A stretch of 64,000 nt of DNA, from NCBI RefSeq assembly GCF_900199205.1, contig NZ_OBMJ01000003.1, positions 291,602-355,601 of the forward strand, written 5' to 3'. A model generated the notes under the pieces. It did no database searches. It saw nothing but the letters and a program-made list of their open reading frames with translations, and was not told where the DNA came from. Within the stretch, counting starts at the first letter, position 1. Every line of letters starts with the position of its first letter. The translations under genes and the position numbers were made by a program. Source of the stretch: Streptomyces sp. 1331.2 (GTDB taxonomy: Bacteria; Actinomycetota; Actinomycetes; Streptomycetales; Streptomycetaceae). This document shows, piece by piece, positions 9,012-16,801 of the stretch.

Positions 9012-10174
9012 CCGGCCGTCACAACACCGCCGCTCTGGACGCGCACCGAGCGGGCCAGGACGCGGCGATGGCGCAGGACGGGGCGTGGCCGGCCGACTCG
9101 CCTTGGGTGCGCGAGGCCATGGCCGTGCTGCCGCGCGACCGGTTCGCGCCGGACCGGCTGTGGCGCTGGGACGGCCGCGCCTACGAACCGCTCGACCGGG
9201 CGACCGATCCGCGCGGCTGGGCCGAGGAGCTGTACGGCGGCATCCACGCCCCGGCCGTCACCCGGCTCGACACCGGCGGCCTGCCGTCCTCCTCGCTGTC
9301 CGCGCCCGCCGTGGTCGCCGACATGCTGGACAGCCTCCTGCTGGAGCCCGGCCACCGGGTCTGGGACATCGGCGCCGGGCAGGGCTGGACCACCGCGCTC
9401 GCCGTCCACCGGGCCGGGCCCCGCCGGGTGGTCGCCACCGAACTCGACGCCGGGCTGGCCGAGTTCGCCCGCCGGCGACTGGCGGCCGCGGGCGCCGACG
9501 CCGAGGTGCTGACCGGCGACGCCACCCGGGACGGACCGCCCGGCGGCCGGCCGGTGGACCGGATCCACGCCGGCTACGCGGTGGAGGCCGTCCCCTGGGG
9601 CTGGGTGGAAGCCGTACGACCGGGCGGGCGGATCGTCTACCCGTGGGGCCGGCTGGGGCACGTCGCCCTCACCCGCGCCGAGGACGGCCGCAGCGCCGCC
9701 GGGTGGGTGCAGGGCCTCGCCCGGTTCATGGCCGACCGCACCGCCCCCGCGCCCGCCGGCCGCCTCGCCTACGCGGCAGTGCGCGGCGACGGCGAACCGC
9801 AGACGCGCAGCCCGGTGGACCGCGACCCGGCCCCGCTCGCGGACGACTGGCACCTGCGGTTCGCGATCCGGGTCGCCGTACCGGACGCGGTGCTGCTCAC
9901 CGGCCGCGACCAGGACGGCGTCAACGCCTGGATCCACGACGGCGACCGCTCCTGGGCGGCCCTCACCGCCCGCGGCGACGGCACCGCCCTGCTCTTCCAA
10001 GGCGGCCCCCGCCCGATCGGCGACGAGGTGCTCACCGCCTGGTCCCAGTGGGACGCCCTCGGCCGCCCCAGCCGCTACGACTACGGCATCACCGTCACCC
10101 CCGACAGGCAGTGGGCCTGGCTCCACACCCCGGACGGCCCGCACTGGCCGATCGGAGTGTGCAGCCAGGCATGA
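9008..10174 (+). CDS. Protein-L-isoaspartate O-methyltransferase-like enzyme
   Basis: 388 residues. The N-terminal half is a PCMT-family fold: the ligand loop around GGLPSSSLSAPAVVADML (about residues 93-110), motif I VWDIGAGQGWTTALA, VVATELD, and the GG(R/K)IVYPWG strand near residue 210. The C-terminal half (about 225-388) is an extra domain that I do not recognise. PCMT homologues with extra domains serve as tailoring enzymes in several RiPP pathways (for example lanthipeptide OlvSA and graspetide systems), as well as in protein repair. Start GTG 9008 overlaps the stop of the 42-aa peptide gene. Its own stop overlaps the ATG of the next kinase gene. The triple overlap argues for one operon. 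Confidence 0.8.
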   Translation: MTGRHNTAALDAHRAGQDAAMAQDGAWPADSPWVREAMAVLPRDRFAPDRLWRWDGRAYEPLDRATDPRGWAEELYGGIHAPAVTRLDTGGLPSSSLSAPAVVADMLDSLLLEPGHRVWDIGAGQGWTTALAVHRAGPRRVVATELDAGLAEFARRRLAAAGADAEVLTGDATRDGPPGGRPVDRIHAGYAVEAVPWGWVEAVRPGGRIVYPWGRLGHVALTRAEDGRSAAGWVQGLARFMADRTAPAPAGRLAYAAVRGDGEPQTRSPVDRDPAPLADDWHLRFAIRVAVPDAVLLTGRDQDGVNAWIHDGDRSWAALTARGDGTALLFQGGPRPIGDEVLTAWSQWDALGRPSRYDYGITVTPDRQWAWLHTPDGPHWPIGVCSQA

Positions 10175-10709
10175 CGGGCAGCCAGGAGACGGTGCTGGTG
10201 GTGGTGCGCGCGGCCCGAGCGGCGCGGGGAAGTCGAGCGTCGCCGCGCGCCTGCGCACCGCGTACGGGCGTGGCCTGGCCGTCGTCGCCCAGGACCTGCT
10301 GCGCCGCACCGTGCTGCGCGAGCGGGACGTCCCCGGGGGCGCCAACATCGGCCTGATCGACGTGGTCGCGCGACATGCCCTCGACCACGGCTTCCACGTC
10401 GTCGTGGAGGGCGTCCTCGCCGCCGAGCGCTACCGGGAGATGCTGGCCCGGCTCGCCGCCGACCACCGGGGGCGCAGCCACCTCTACTACCTGGACGTCG
10501 ACTTCGCGGAGACCGTCCGCCGACACGCCACCCGCCCGCAGGCCGCCGAGTTCTCCCCAGCGGCCATGGCCGACTGGTACCAGCCCTACGACCTCCTCCC
10601 GCACGGCCTCGAAGTCGTCATCGGCCAGCACAGCACCCTGGACAGGACGGTCGGACGGATCCTCGCCGACACCGCCCTCACCCCGCCCGGCTGGATGCCC
10701 CTCGCCTGA
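10171..10709 (+). pseudogene. P-loop AAA-type kinase, frame-disrupted near its Walker A
   Basis: Small cytosolic NTP-binding kinase of about 179 residues. ATG 10171 overlaps the stop of the methyltransferase gene. The reading begins MTGSQETVLVVVR. A two-base expansion in a CGCG tract near 10207-10212 then throws the next codons out of frame. Removing it restores GPSGAGKSSVAARL, a textbook Walker A. The downstream frame is clean to 10709 (IGLIDVVARHALDHGFHVVVE, LYYLDVDFAETVRRHATRP). This matches uncharacterised Streptomyces kinases of the AAA_33/shikimate-kinase-like group. Without the correction the P-loop is lost. It probably belongs with the peptide and methyltransferase genes. The substrate is unknown. 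Confidence 0.7.
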
Positions 10710-10780
10710 ACCACGCCCCTGGGCCACGTTCCCGACACGGCCCCGCCCTGCCCGGTGAGCTCAGCTCCCAGAACCCCCGA

Positions 10781-10797
10781 GGAGCGCGGCGCGCTCC
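10781..10797. terminator. Short hairpin between convergent genes
   Basis: A 7-bp GC-only stem (GGAGCGC and complement, three-base loop) between the plus-strand kinase and the minus-strand gene ending at 10876. It could end either transcript. Confidence 0.35.
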
Positions 10798-10875
10798 GAT
10801 CGGAGCCAGGACCGCTCGGTCAGCATCTCGGTCTGCGCCGCCTACGGGGCACGGCCGCAGGCGGTCCGTCCTCGA

Positions 10876-11148
10876 TCACCGGGTCGGCCCAGCGAGAACC
10901 TCGCCCTCGGCCCGGATGAGCCGTTCCCACCCGCTCGCCCGGATCTCGCCCAGGCTCGCCGGCCTGGTCAGCAGGTCCACGGTCACGAAGCCGTCCTCCG
11001 GCGCCCCTTCCCCGGGCGGCGCCCACCGACCGGCCATGCACTCCTCGCACTCCAGCAGCACACGCCCCCCGTCGGTGTCGACGGAGAAGACGACCAGCCC
11101 GTTCGAGCAGCACCAACACTCGACGCTGCTCCGAACTGCCTCGACCAC
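10876..11148 (-). CDS. Small Cys-rich hypothetical protein (90 aa)
   Basis: 90 residues starting at GTG 11148, chosen because AGGGAGG sits five bases upstream. Longer forms read through GC-rich noise. Two cysteine knuckles, CWCC near residue 10 and CEEC near residue 33, suggest a small zinc-binding or redox site. The rest (GFVTVDLLTRPASLGEIRAS) is an ordinary alpha/beta sequence. No family recognised. It lies downstream of, and on the same strand as, the broken gene ending at 11273, about 125 bp apart. Confidence 0.55.
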   Translation of the reverse strand: MVEAVRSSVECWCCSNGLVVFSVDTDGGRVLLECEECMAGRWAPPGEGAPEDGFVTVDLLTRPASLGEIRASGWERLIRAEGEVLAGPTR

Positions 11149-11272
11149 GCGGTCCTCCCTCTCCCACCGGCGCCCGATCCTACCGACAGCGCCATCGGCC
11201 CCCGGCCACGCCCTCGTACGCCGGTCGAAGGCCCCGGCCCGGCGCTCACCGCGACGTCCGATCGGCGGGCGT

Positions 11273-13002
11273 TCACGCCGGGTCGGCCTGGTCGGTGGTG
11301 TCCAACAGTTCCTCGGAGAGGACTGCGAGCGCACCGGGTTCGAGGCGGAGCAGCGTCGGCAGGCACAGCTGCCAGTGTCCGATGACCAGGGCGTGGGCAA
11401 GGACGCGGCGGCCGTCGGCGGGTGGGAGGTCGGGGGCCATGGCGGCGAGTGCGCGGGCCTGCTCGGACGGGTCCGCGATCGACCGCGCAAGCTGCTCGGC
11501 GCGCCTCGGTTCGCCGGCCTTGGCGAGGTGATGGGCGACGGCTGCCAGCGCCTCGGCTTGGGGGCGGGGTTCGAGGATGAGTCGGGCCAGCTGCTCGGCC
11601 TGCTCCTGGTCGCCCAGGTCGAGGCAGGTCCGGACGGTCTCGGCGAGGGCCCTGGCTCTCGTCCGTGGTTGGTCGATGGTGTGGATGATCGACGCGGCTC
11701 GGTCGGGTGCGCCGGCTGCGGCGATCACCGACGCGACGTCGGCCAGGGTGGTCGCCCGCAGCGGCTCGGTGGTGATGGACCGGGCGAGTTCCTCGGCCCG
11801 CGGCAGGTCTCCCACCTGCGCGCAGGTACGGGCGATCTCGCTGATGGCCTGCTCCCGGTAGGGGGTGTTGGCGATCGAGTCGGCTGCCAGCTCGGCCTGT
11901 CCGAGGAGCCTCTTGCTCCGTGCGGAATCGCCGTTGCCGGCTACGGTCAGGGCGAGTGCGGCGAAGCCTCCGATACGCAGTTGTGGATGGGTGATCGCGC
12001 CGATGCTGCGTTCGGCCTGCTCGGGTTCGGCCGCCGCCTCCGCCCTGCGCGCCACGGCGATCAGGGCCTTGGCCTGCTGGTAGGGGTGGCTGATCTCCCG
12101 GGCGACCTGTTCGGCCCGGACCAGCTCGGCCCGGACCAGCTCGGCCCGGATCGGTTCGGCGCCGTCGTCCACCGGGTGGGCAGGCGTGGCCTCCTGCGCA
12201 GGCAGGGATGTGCTGCCGTCCGGGGCGGCGGCCGAAGTCGCTTGCCCCGTGCTCCGGTTGTCGACCGGAACCGTCGGTGGGCGTCCGCTGCCTCCGCCGT
12301 GCCGGCTGACGTGACGTGCCGGAGTCGAGCGACGGCGTGCGTACGATCGCTCTGGTCGACGCCTTCCATGCGGAGCTCCCGCACGGTGAGCGCGCTGAGG
12401 AGGCGCCAGGTCAGCTCGGTCCCGTCCGCTGACGCGGTGTCAATGCCGACATGGTGTGCAGCGGCGGCGACGACCTCGTCGAGGTACTCAAGTCGGCGCC
12501 GATTGGCCTGGTTGGTCCGTCCCGGGAACGCCACGGCCGAACGGAAGGCCCGTTCGTCCGCGACGTCCCGGGCGATGGTCGCCAGGTCGGCGATCTCCTT
12601 CACCTGAGCGTTGGAACCGGCGACGGTCAGACCGAGTTGCCACCGCCCCGAGGCCACCCGGGGCGCCTGGTCGCGAAGGACACGGAGGTAGGACCCGATC
12701 AGCTCGACCGAGGCGGTGTCGCTGGGAACGAAGGAGGGATCGCGCCGCACGCCGATCGACACGGTGCGCTCCGTACCGTCCGGCGCGAAGCCGGTCACCA
12801 CGAAGTCGTCCACCGCGCTGACATCACTCGCCTGGAAGGCGACCTCGTGCGGTGTGACGTCGTCTCCGAGCTCGGTGAGCGGATCGCCGGTCAGCAGATG
12901 ACTCAACAGCAGGGCGCCGTAACGGTGTTCCAGTACGGTCCCGCCACCACCCGTGGAGTACGGGCTTGCTCGTCTCTCGTCACGCTGGGAGCTGGCCGAC
13001 AC
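11273..13002 (-). pseudogene. Nuclease-like N-domain fused to helical repeats, frame-disrupted
   Basis: Frame one (ATG 13002) encodes about 230 residues: TGGGGTVLEHRYGALLLSHL, then GDPLTELGDDVTPHEVAFQA and SIGVRRDPSFVPSDT. This is the conserved N-terminal module of large Streptomyces accessory proteins and vaguely resembles the DUF4297/Cap4-like restriction-nuclease layout. The second frame (to 11273) carries a Pro/Ser linker, a fourfold RAELV repeat and then about eight 33-38-residue helical hairpins (ARSIADPSEQARALAAMA type) like TPR or HEAT-like units. The frames join if one C is restored near 12283. No P-loop ATPase region is visible between them, whereas relatives I recall carry one. It is either one protein of about 577 residues with an assembly gap, or a decayed defence-type gene. 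Confidence 0.55.
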
Positions 13003-13011
13003 CCGGTCAGC

Positions 13012-14046
13012 CTAGTACTCCGACTGGTACCCCGACGAACCGTCGTTCCATCCCGTCGTGCCCTCGCGCCCGAACCGGCGCTTGTAGGCCGACGGGGTGA
13101 TGCCCGTGTCGCGGCGCATCAGGGTGCGCAGGTTGGCGGCAGTGCCGAGCCCGCTGTGTCGCGCTACCAGCTCGAAGCGGTGCTCACCGCGTTCGATCAA
13201 CCGGCAGGCCAGGGCGAGCCGTTCGCCGGTGATCCACTTCAGCGGGGTCGTGCCCAGCTGAGCCCGGAAGCGGCGGTGCAGTGTCGCCGGGCTGACGGCC
13301 GCCCGGGCCGCGAGGTCCGGGACGGTGAGGGGCGAGTCCAGCCGTTCCTGCGCCCAGGCCAGCACCGGTGCCAGGGATTCGTCGGGCTGGTCGGGCACGG
13401 GCCGCTCCACGAACTGGCGCTGGCCGCCATCCCGGTGTGCGGCGAAGACCAGCCGCCGGCTCACGGCGTTGGCCACCTCGGCGCCGTGGTCGCGGCGGAC
13501 CACGTGGAGCCCCAGGTCGAGGGCGGCCGCGCTGCCCGCGGCGGTGAGGATGTCGCCGTCGTCCACGAACAGCACGTCCGGTTCGAGGTGGACGGAGGGG
13601 AAGCGGGCCCGGAAGGCGTCCGCCCACTGCCAGTGCGCGGTGGCCCTGCGTCCGTCGAGGACTCCGGCCTCGGCCAGGGTGAAGGCCCCGCTGCAGAAGC
13701 CGACCAGGCGCGCGCCGCGGGCGTGCGCACGCCGGACGGCGTCCAGCACCGCGGGGCGGCGGGGCACGTCGACGTCGGGACGGTTGGGGACGATCAGGGT
13801 GTCCGCGTCATCGGCCGCCGCCAGGTCGGCGACTTCCGTCAGTGTGAAGAACCCGTCCCGCATCCGGGTGCGCGGTTCGGGGGAGCAGAGCCGGAAGTCG
13901 TACAGCTCGCGGCCGATCTCCGGTCTGCGCAGGCCGAAGACCTCGGTCGCGCAGCCGAGTTCGAAGGGGTTCGAGTTCGCGTCCACGATCACGACCACCC
14001 GGTGCGGGCCCGCTGCGCGAGCTCGGTGCGAGGATCCTTGCGTCAT
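13012..14046 (-). CDS. GlxA/FtrA-type AraC-family transcriptional regulator
   Basis: 344 residues. The N-terminal half is a DJ-1/PfpI amidase-like sensor domain (VVVIVDANSNPFELGCATEV, and the nucleophile-elbow region RLVGFCSGAFTLAEAG near residue 120). The C-terminal 100 residues are an AraC DNA-binding domain with two helix-turn-helix units (AARAAVSPATLHRRFRAQLG and HSGLGTAANLRTLMRRDTGI). It is divergent from the cupin gene, with start codons about 45 bp apart, so it very likely controls that gene. Its 3' end lies ten bases from the next minus-strand gene's start region. Members of this family are not peptidases. The ligand is unknown. Confidence 0.9.
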   Translation of the reverse strand: MTQGSSHRARAAGPHRVVVIVDANSNPFELGCATEVFGLRRPEIGRELYDFRLCSPEPRTRMRDGFFTLTEVADLAAADDADTLIVPNRPDVDVPRRPAVLDAVRRAHARGARLVGFCSGAFTLAEAGVLDGRRATAHWQWADAFRARFPSVHLEPDVLFVDDGDILTAAGSAAALDLGLHVVRRDHGAEVANAVSRRLVFAAHRDGGQRQFVERPVPDQPDESLAPVLAWAQERLDSPLTVPDLAARAAVSPATLHRRFRAQLGTTPLKWITGERLALACRLIERGEHRFELVARHSGLGTAANLRTLMRRDTGITPSAYKRRFGREGTTGWNDGSSGYQSEY

Positions 14047-14090
14047 GTGCGATTCCTAGCACTCACACCGGCCGGAGGGAACACCCCAGG

Positions 14091-14531
14091 ATGGGGCCCA
14101 TGAGCAACCAGCCCATCCCCCTCAGCCAGGCCCTGGCCTCCTTCGACGCGCTGTGGAGCCCCCGCATCGTCTCCCGCGTCAACGACTACGACGTCCGCAT
14201 CGCCAAGGTGCAGGGCGACCACATCTGGCACGTCCACGACGACACCGACGAGTTCTTCCTGGTGCTCGACGGGGAGTTGCGCATCTCCCTGCGCGAGCCC
14301 GGGGGCGAAGCCGGCAGCGGGCCCGGCGCCGCGCCCGTGGTCGAGCGCACGGTCGTGCTGCCGCAAGGGTCGGTCTTCACCGTCCCGCGGGGCACGGAGC
14401 ACAGGCCGTCCGCCCCGTCCGGTGCCTCGATCCTCATGTTCGAGCCGACCGGCACGCCCACCGTTGGCGACCGCCACGACGACATCCCCGACCACGTGGA
14501 CGCGACGACCGGGCACGCCCTCGACGCGTGA
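14091..14531 (+). CDS. Cupin-domain protein
   Basis: 146 residues forming one cupin barrel. Motif 1 (WHVHDDTDEFFLVLDGELRI) has the G(X)5HXH(X)3-4E(X)6G metal ligands. Motif 2 is PRGTEHRPSAP with its His. It should bind a divalent metal and act as a small oxygenase, isomerase or sensor. It is divergent from the GlxA-type regulator and ends in a strong hairpin, so it is a single-gene unit. The start may instead be ATG 14100; GGAGGG lies 11 bases before 14091. Confidence 0.88.
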   Translation: MGPMSNQPIPLSQALASFDALWSPRIVSRVNDYDVRIAKVQGDHIWHVHDDTDEFFLVLDGELRISLREPGGEAGSGPGAAPVVERTVVLPQGSVFTVPRGTEHRPSAPSGASILMFEPTGTPTVGDRHDDIPDHVDATTGHALDA

Positions 14532-14539
14532 ACCCGGCG

Positions 14540-14566
14540 GCGGGGCCGGTCGGTGACCGGCCCCGC
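14540..14566. terminator. Hairpin between convergent cupin and membrane-protein genes
   Basis: A perfect 12-bp stem (GCGGGGCCGGTC and complement) with a three-base loop. Part of it is repeated: GGTGACCGGCCCCGCAACGG (plus TG) occurs at 14552 and again at 14589. Confidence 0.7.
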
Positions 14567-14616
14567 AACGGTGCCCCGGGTCCGCACCGGTGACCGGCCC
14601 CGCAACGGTGGCGGGG

Positions 14617-15618
14617 TCAGCCCCAGGGCGAGGGCGGGAACCAGAGGTACCCGAGCCTGGCCAGCATCCGGACGTCCCAGTACACGAGGGTGAAGACGCC
14701 GGCGACGAGGAAGGCCGCGGCGGTCAGGATGCTGATCCGGGTGGGGTCGGCGGCGAGGCGGCGTTGGAGGCGGCCGCCGGTGCCGCGGGCGAGCAGGAGG
14801 AAGAGCAGTGCCATGACCGCGATGTTGCCGATCGACTGGAGGAGGAACGCGCCGGCGCCGTAGAGCGGGTTGTGGGTGTTGGCGGCGTGCCGGAAGAGGT
14901 CACGGAAGAGCGGGTACGGCCGGCCGATCAGGAAGCCACCGATCAGGGCGCCGACGAGGACGAGCGGTGCGTTCGGGAAGCGGCGGGACAGTGCGGCCAG
15001 CGGATCCCTGATCAGGCCGACGGCGGCCAGGCCGAGCACGACCATCACGAGCCCGATCAGGCCGAAGGTCGCCATCGACTGGATCGAGCGGGGGGTCAGG
15101 CCCTTGCCCGCGGCCGTGGAGAACTGCGGCATGTGCGTGCCGGCGAGGCCGACCAGCGCCCCGTACGCGGCGGACACCGGTGCCATGCCCGCGAAGATCC
15201 AGCCGAGCGGCCGGGCGACGTGCAGGAGGCGGCCGCGCCGTGACGGGGTCTGTCCGACCAGCGGGCCGACGGCGCCGAAGGCCGCGATGTTGCAGGCGGT
15301 GAACGAGCCGGCCAGGCCGGAGACGAAGGCGAACAGGATGCCGGAGAGCACCCCGGTGATCGGCGTGCCGTGGGCGTCGTGCCCGAGCAGGGCGTCGGCG
15401 CTGCTGAAACCGATCTCGTCGTCGACGAGTTTCGCGTTCCAGGCGTACGCCAGCAGGAGCCCGCCGGCGGTGCCGAGCAGCAGGGTGGGCCAGCGGCGCG
15501 CGGGGAAGTCCCCGGTGACGAACAGTGAGGTGCGGGAGGGGCGGTGCCGCGGGCCGTGGCGGGCCGGTGTGCCGGACCGGCCCGACCGGCCCGACCGGCC
15601 CGACGCGAAGGTGCTCAC
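14617..15618 (-). CDS. Polytopic membrane protein
   Basis: 333 residues with a basic, Arg/Ser/Gly-rich N-terminus (repeated GRSGRSGRSG) followed by about eight hydrophobic segments from LLLGTAGGLLLAYAW onward, including GSFTACNIAAFGAVGPLVG and ALVLVGALIGGFLIG-type helices. No signature for a named transporter family is clear. The small-residue-rich second helix is faintly like thiol-redox membrane proteins of the DsbD/CcdA group, but the diagnostic PC motif is missing. GTG 15618 lies nine bases after the stop of the AhpD-like gene, so the two form an operon. This suggests a shared redox or peroxide role, which is inference. Confidence 0.7.
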   Translation of the reverse strand: MSTFASGRSGRSGRSGTPARHGPRHRPSRTSLFVTGDFPARRWPTLLLGTAGGLLLAYAWNAKLVDDEIGFSSADALLGHDAHGTPITGVLSGILFAFVSGLAGSFTACNIAAFGAVGPLVGQTPSRRGRLLHVARPLGWIFAGMAPVSAAYGALVGLAGTHMPQFSTAAGKGLTPRSIQSMATFGLIGLVMVVLGLAAVGLIRDPLAALSRRFPNAPLVLVGALIGGFLIGRPYPLFRDLFRHAANTHNPLYGAGAFLLQSIGNIAVMALLFLLLARGTGGRLQRRLAADPTRISILTAAAFLVAGVFTLVYWDVRMLARLGYLWFPPSPWG

Positions 15619-15626
15619 CGGGCGGT

Positions 15627-16166
15627 TCAGTTGCCGCCGCCGTAGCCGGAGTCGACGATCCGCTTCGCCCCCTGGGCGTAGTACTCCGGGTCGTCGGGCA
15701 GGTCGGTGGCCAGGCCGTCGACGTACCGGTTGTACATGCAGAACGCGGCCGCGATCAGGACGGTGTCGTGGATCTCGGTGTCGCCGGCGCCGGCCTCGCG
15801 GGCGGCCGCCACCGCCTCCTTCGAGACCGGCCCGACCGCCCCCTGCACCTCCGCCGCGATCCGCAGCAGGGCCCGCATCCGGTCCGTCACCGGCGCGGTC
15901 GCGGGGTCGGCCAGGACCGCCTCCACCAGCTCCTCGCCGCCCTCCAACTGCGCTGCGGCGAAGGCGCTGTGGGCACCCGTACAGAAGCGGGTGCCGTTGA
16001 GCCGCGACACGTAGGCGGCGACCAGCTCGCGCTCGCCCCGGCTCATCGGCGCGGGGTTGCGCAGCAGCGCGTCGGCGAGCATCCCCAGCGGGGCGGCGGT
16101 GTCCGGGCGCAGGGTCAGCAGGCCGCTGATGCCCGGCAGACCGTTGTCGATGCTGATGTGCGGCAC
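15627..16166 (-). CDS. AhpD-like / carboxymuconolactone decarboxylase-family protein
   Basis: 179 residues, all-helical peroxidase-related fold. The family active-site region is YVSRLNGTRFCTGAHSAF near residue 58. It keeps the second Cys and the His (FCTGAH) but lacks the first Cys of the usual CxxC pair, so a dithiol peroxidase mechanism is doubtful. GTG 16166 has AAGGGAG seven bases upstream. It is the first gene of a two-gene unit with the membrane protein. Two perfect-arm palindromes stand immediately upstream (16191-16227), pointing to control by a dedicated repressor. Confidence 0.85.
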   Translation of the reverse strand: MPHISIDNGLPGISGLLTLRPDTAAPLGMLADALLRNPAPMSRGERELVAAYVSRLNGTRFCTGAHSAFAAAQLEGGEELVEAVLADPATAPVTDRMRALLRIAAEVQGAVGPVSKEAVAAAREAGAGDTEIHDTVLIAAAFCMYNRYVDGLATDLPDDPEYYAQGAKRIVDSGYGGGN

Positions 16167-16190
16167 GGTGAACTCCCTTGTCGGGGAAGG

Positions 16191-16227
16191 ATGGAGAGCG
16201 ATCCATCAAGGATGGACAGCGCTCCAT
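16191..16227 (-). promoter_or_regulatory. Tandem operator-like palindromes upstream of the AhpD-like gene
   Basis: Two 16-bp copies, ATGGAGAGCGATCCAT (16191-16206) and ATGGACAGCGCTCCAT (16212-16227). Each has the inverted arms ATGGA and TCCAT. Their centres are 21 bp apart, two helical turns, so bound dimers would lie on one face of the DNA. They end 25 bp before the GTG start. The regulator is not recognisable nearby. Confidence 0.6.
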
Positions 16228-16801
16228 CGTCGTGACAGCCACACCGGTGCACCAACTTCGAGATTGCTCCGGTCCGTCGGATCCGGTGGTCAGTCGGTCC
16301 GCCCGGTCGAGGTCCGGGGCAGGCGGCAACTTCCGCCCCTTCCCGCCCACTTGCCCCGCCGCCACCTTCCGCGCCCGTCCCGGGGGGCCGCCGTCTCACT
16401 CCTTGGGCAATTCATGGGCAAAGCCCGGTAAAGGCTGCGAACGCCATCTTGAGGCCGTCGACGACCCGTCAGTAACGTCATGGTCACACCAACTCGCCGG
16501 CGGGGCCGTGCGAGCGGTGCGGTCACCGGCACGGACGTGGGACGGCACGTCGGAACGTCCCGTCCCGTCCTGTCCCGTCCTGCCACTGACACCAGGCACC
16601 AGGCACCAGGCACCAGGCACCAGGCACCAACACCCCGGGGCCCCAACTCCCGTCCAGCGCAAGCTCCAAGCCGGCCCGCGGCCATCCGCCGGGGCCGGCC
16701 CGCACATGCCGCGATCCGTCAGCACGGGCCCGAGCCCGTACCGGCGCACACCCCCCAATGCCGGCACCGGCCGCGCCCTCATCCCCACGGAGGGTCGATC
16801 C
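16228..16801. other. Intergenic region with 7-bp tandem repeat
   Basis: About 570 bp between divergent genes. Contains a run of ACCAGGC units (five and a half copies, 16591-16628), preceded by a twice-repeated GTCCCGTCCT block. The whole stretch stays open in frame with the S53 gene, but its codons are Pro/Arg/Thr noise. Promoters are not obvious. Confidence 0.5.

Noticed and set aside
6787..10356. Long open frames (1,189 and 1,059 codons) through fabV and the methyltransferase
   Set aside because: They run through the complement or wrong frame of well-identified genes and show Arg/Pro/Gly noise.
12061..12330. Arg/Pro-rich C-terminal extension of the 13002 frame
   Set aside because: It is the out-of-frame reading after a probable one-base loss; the coherent continuation is the frame ending at 11273.
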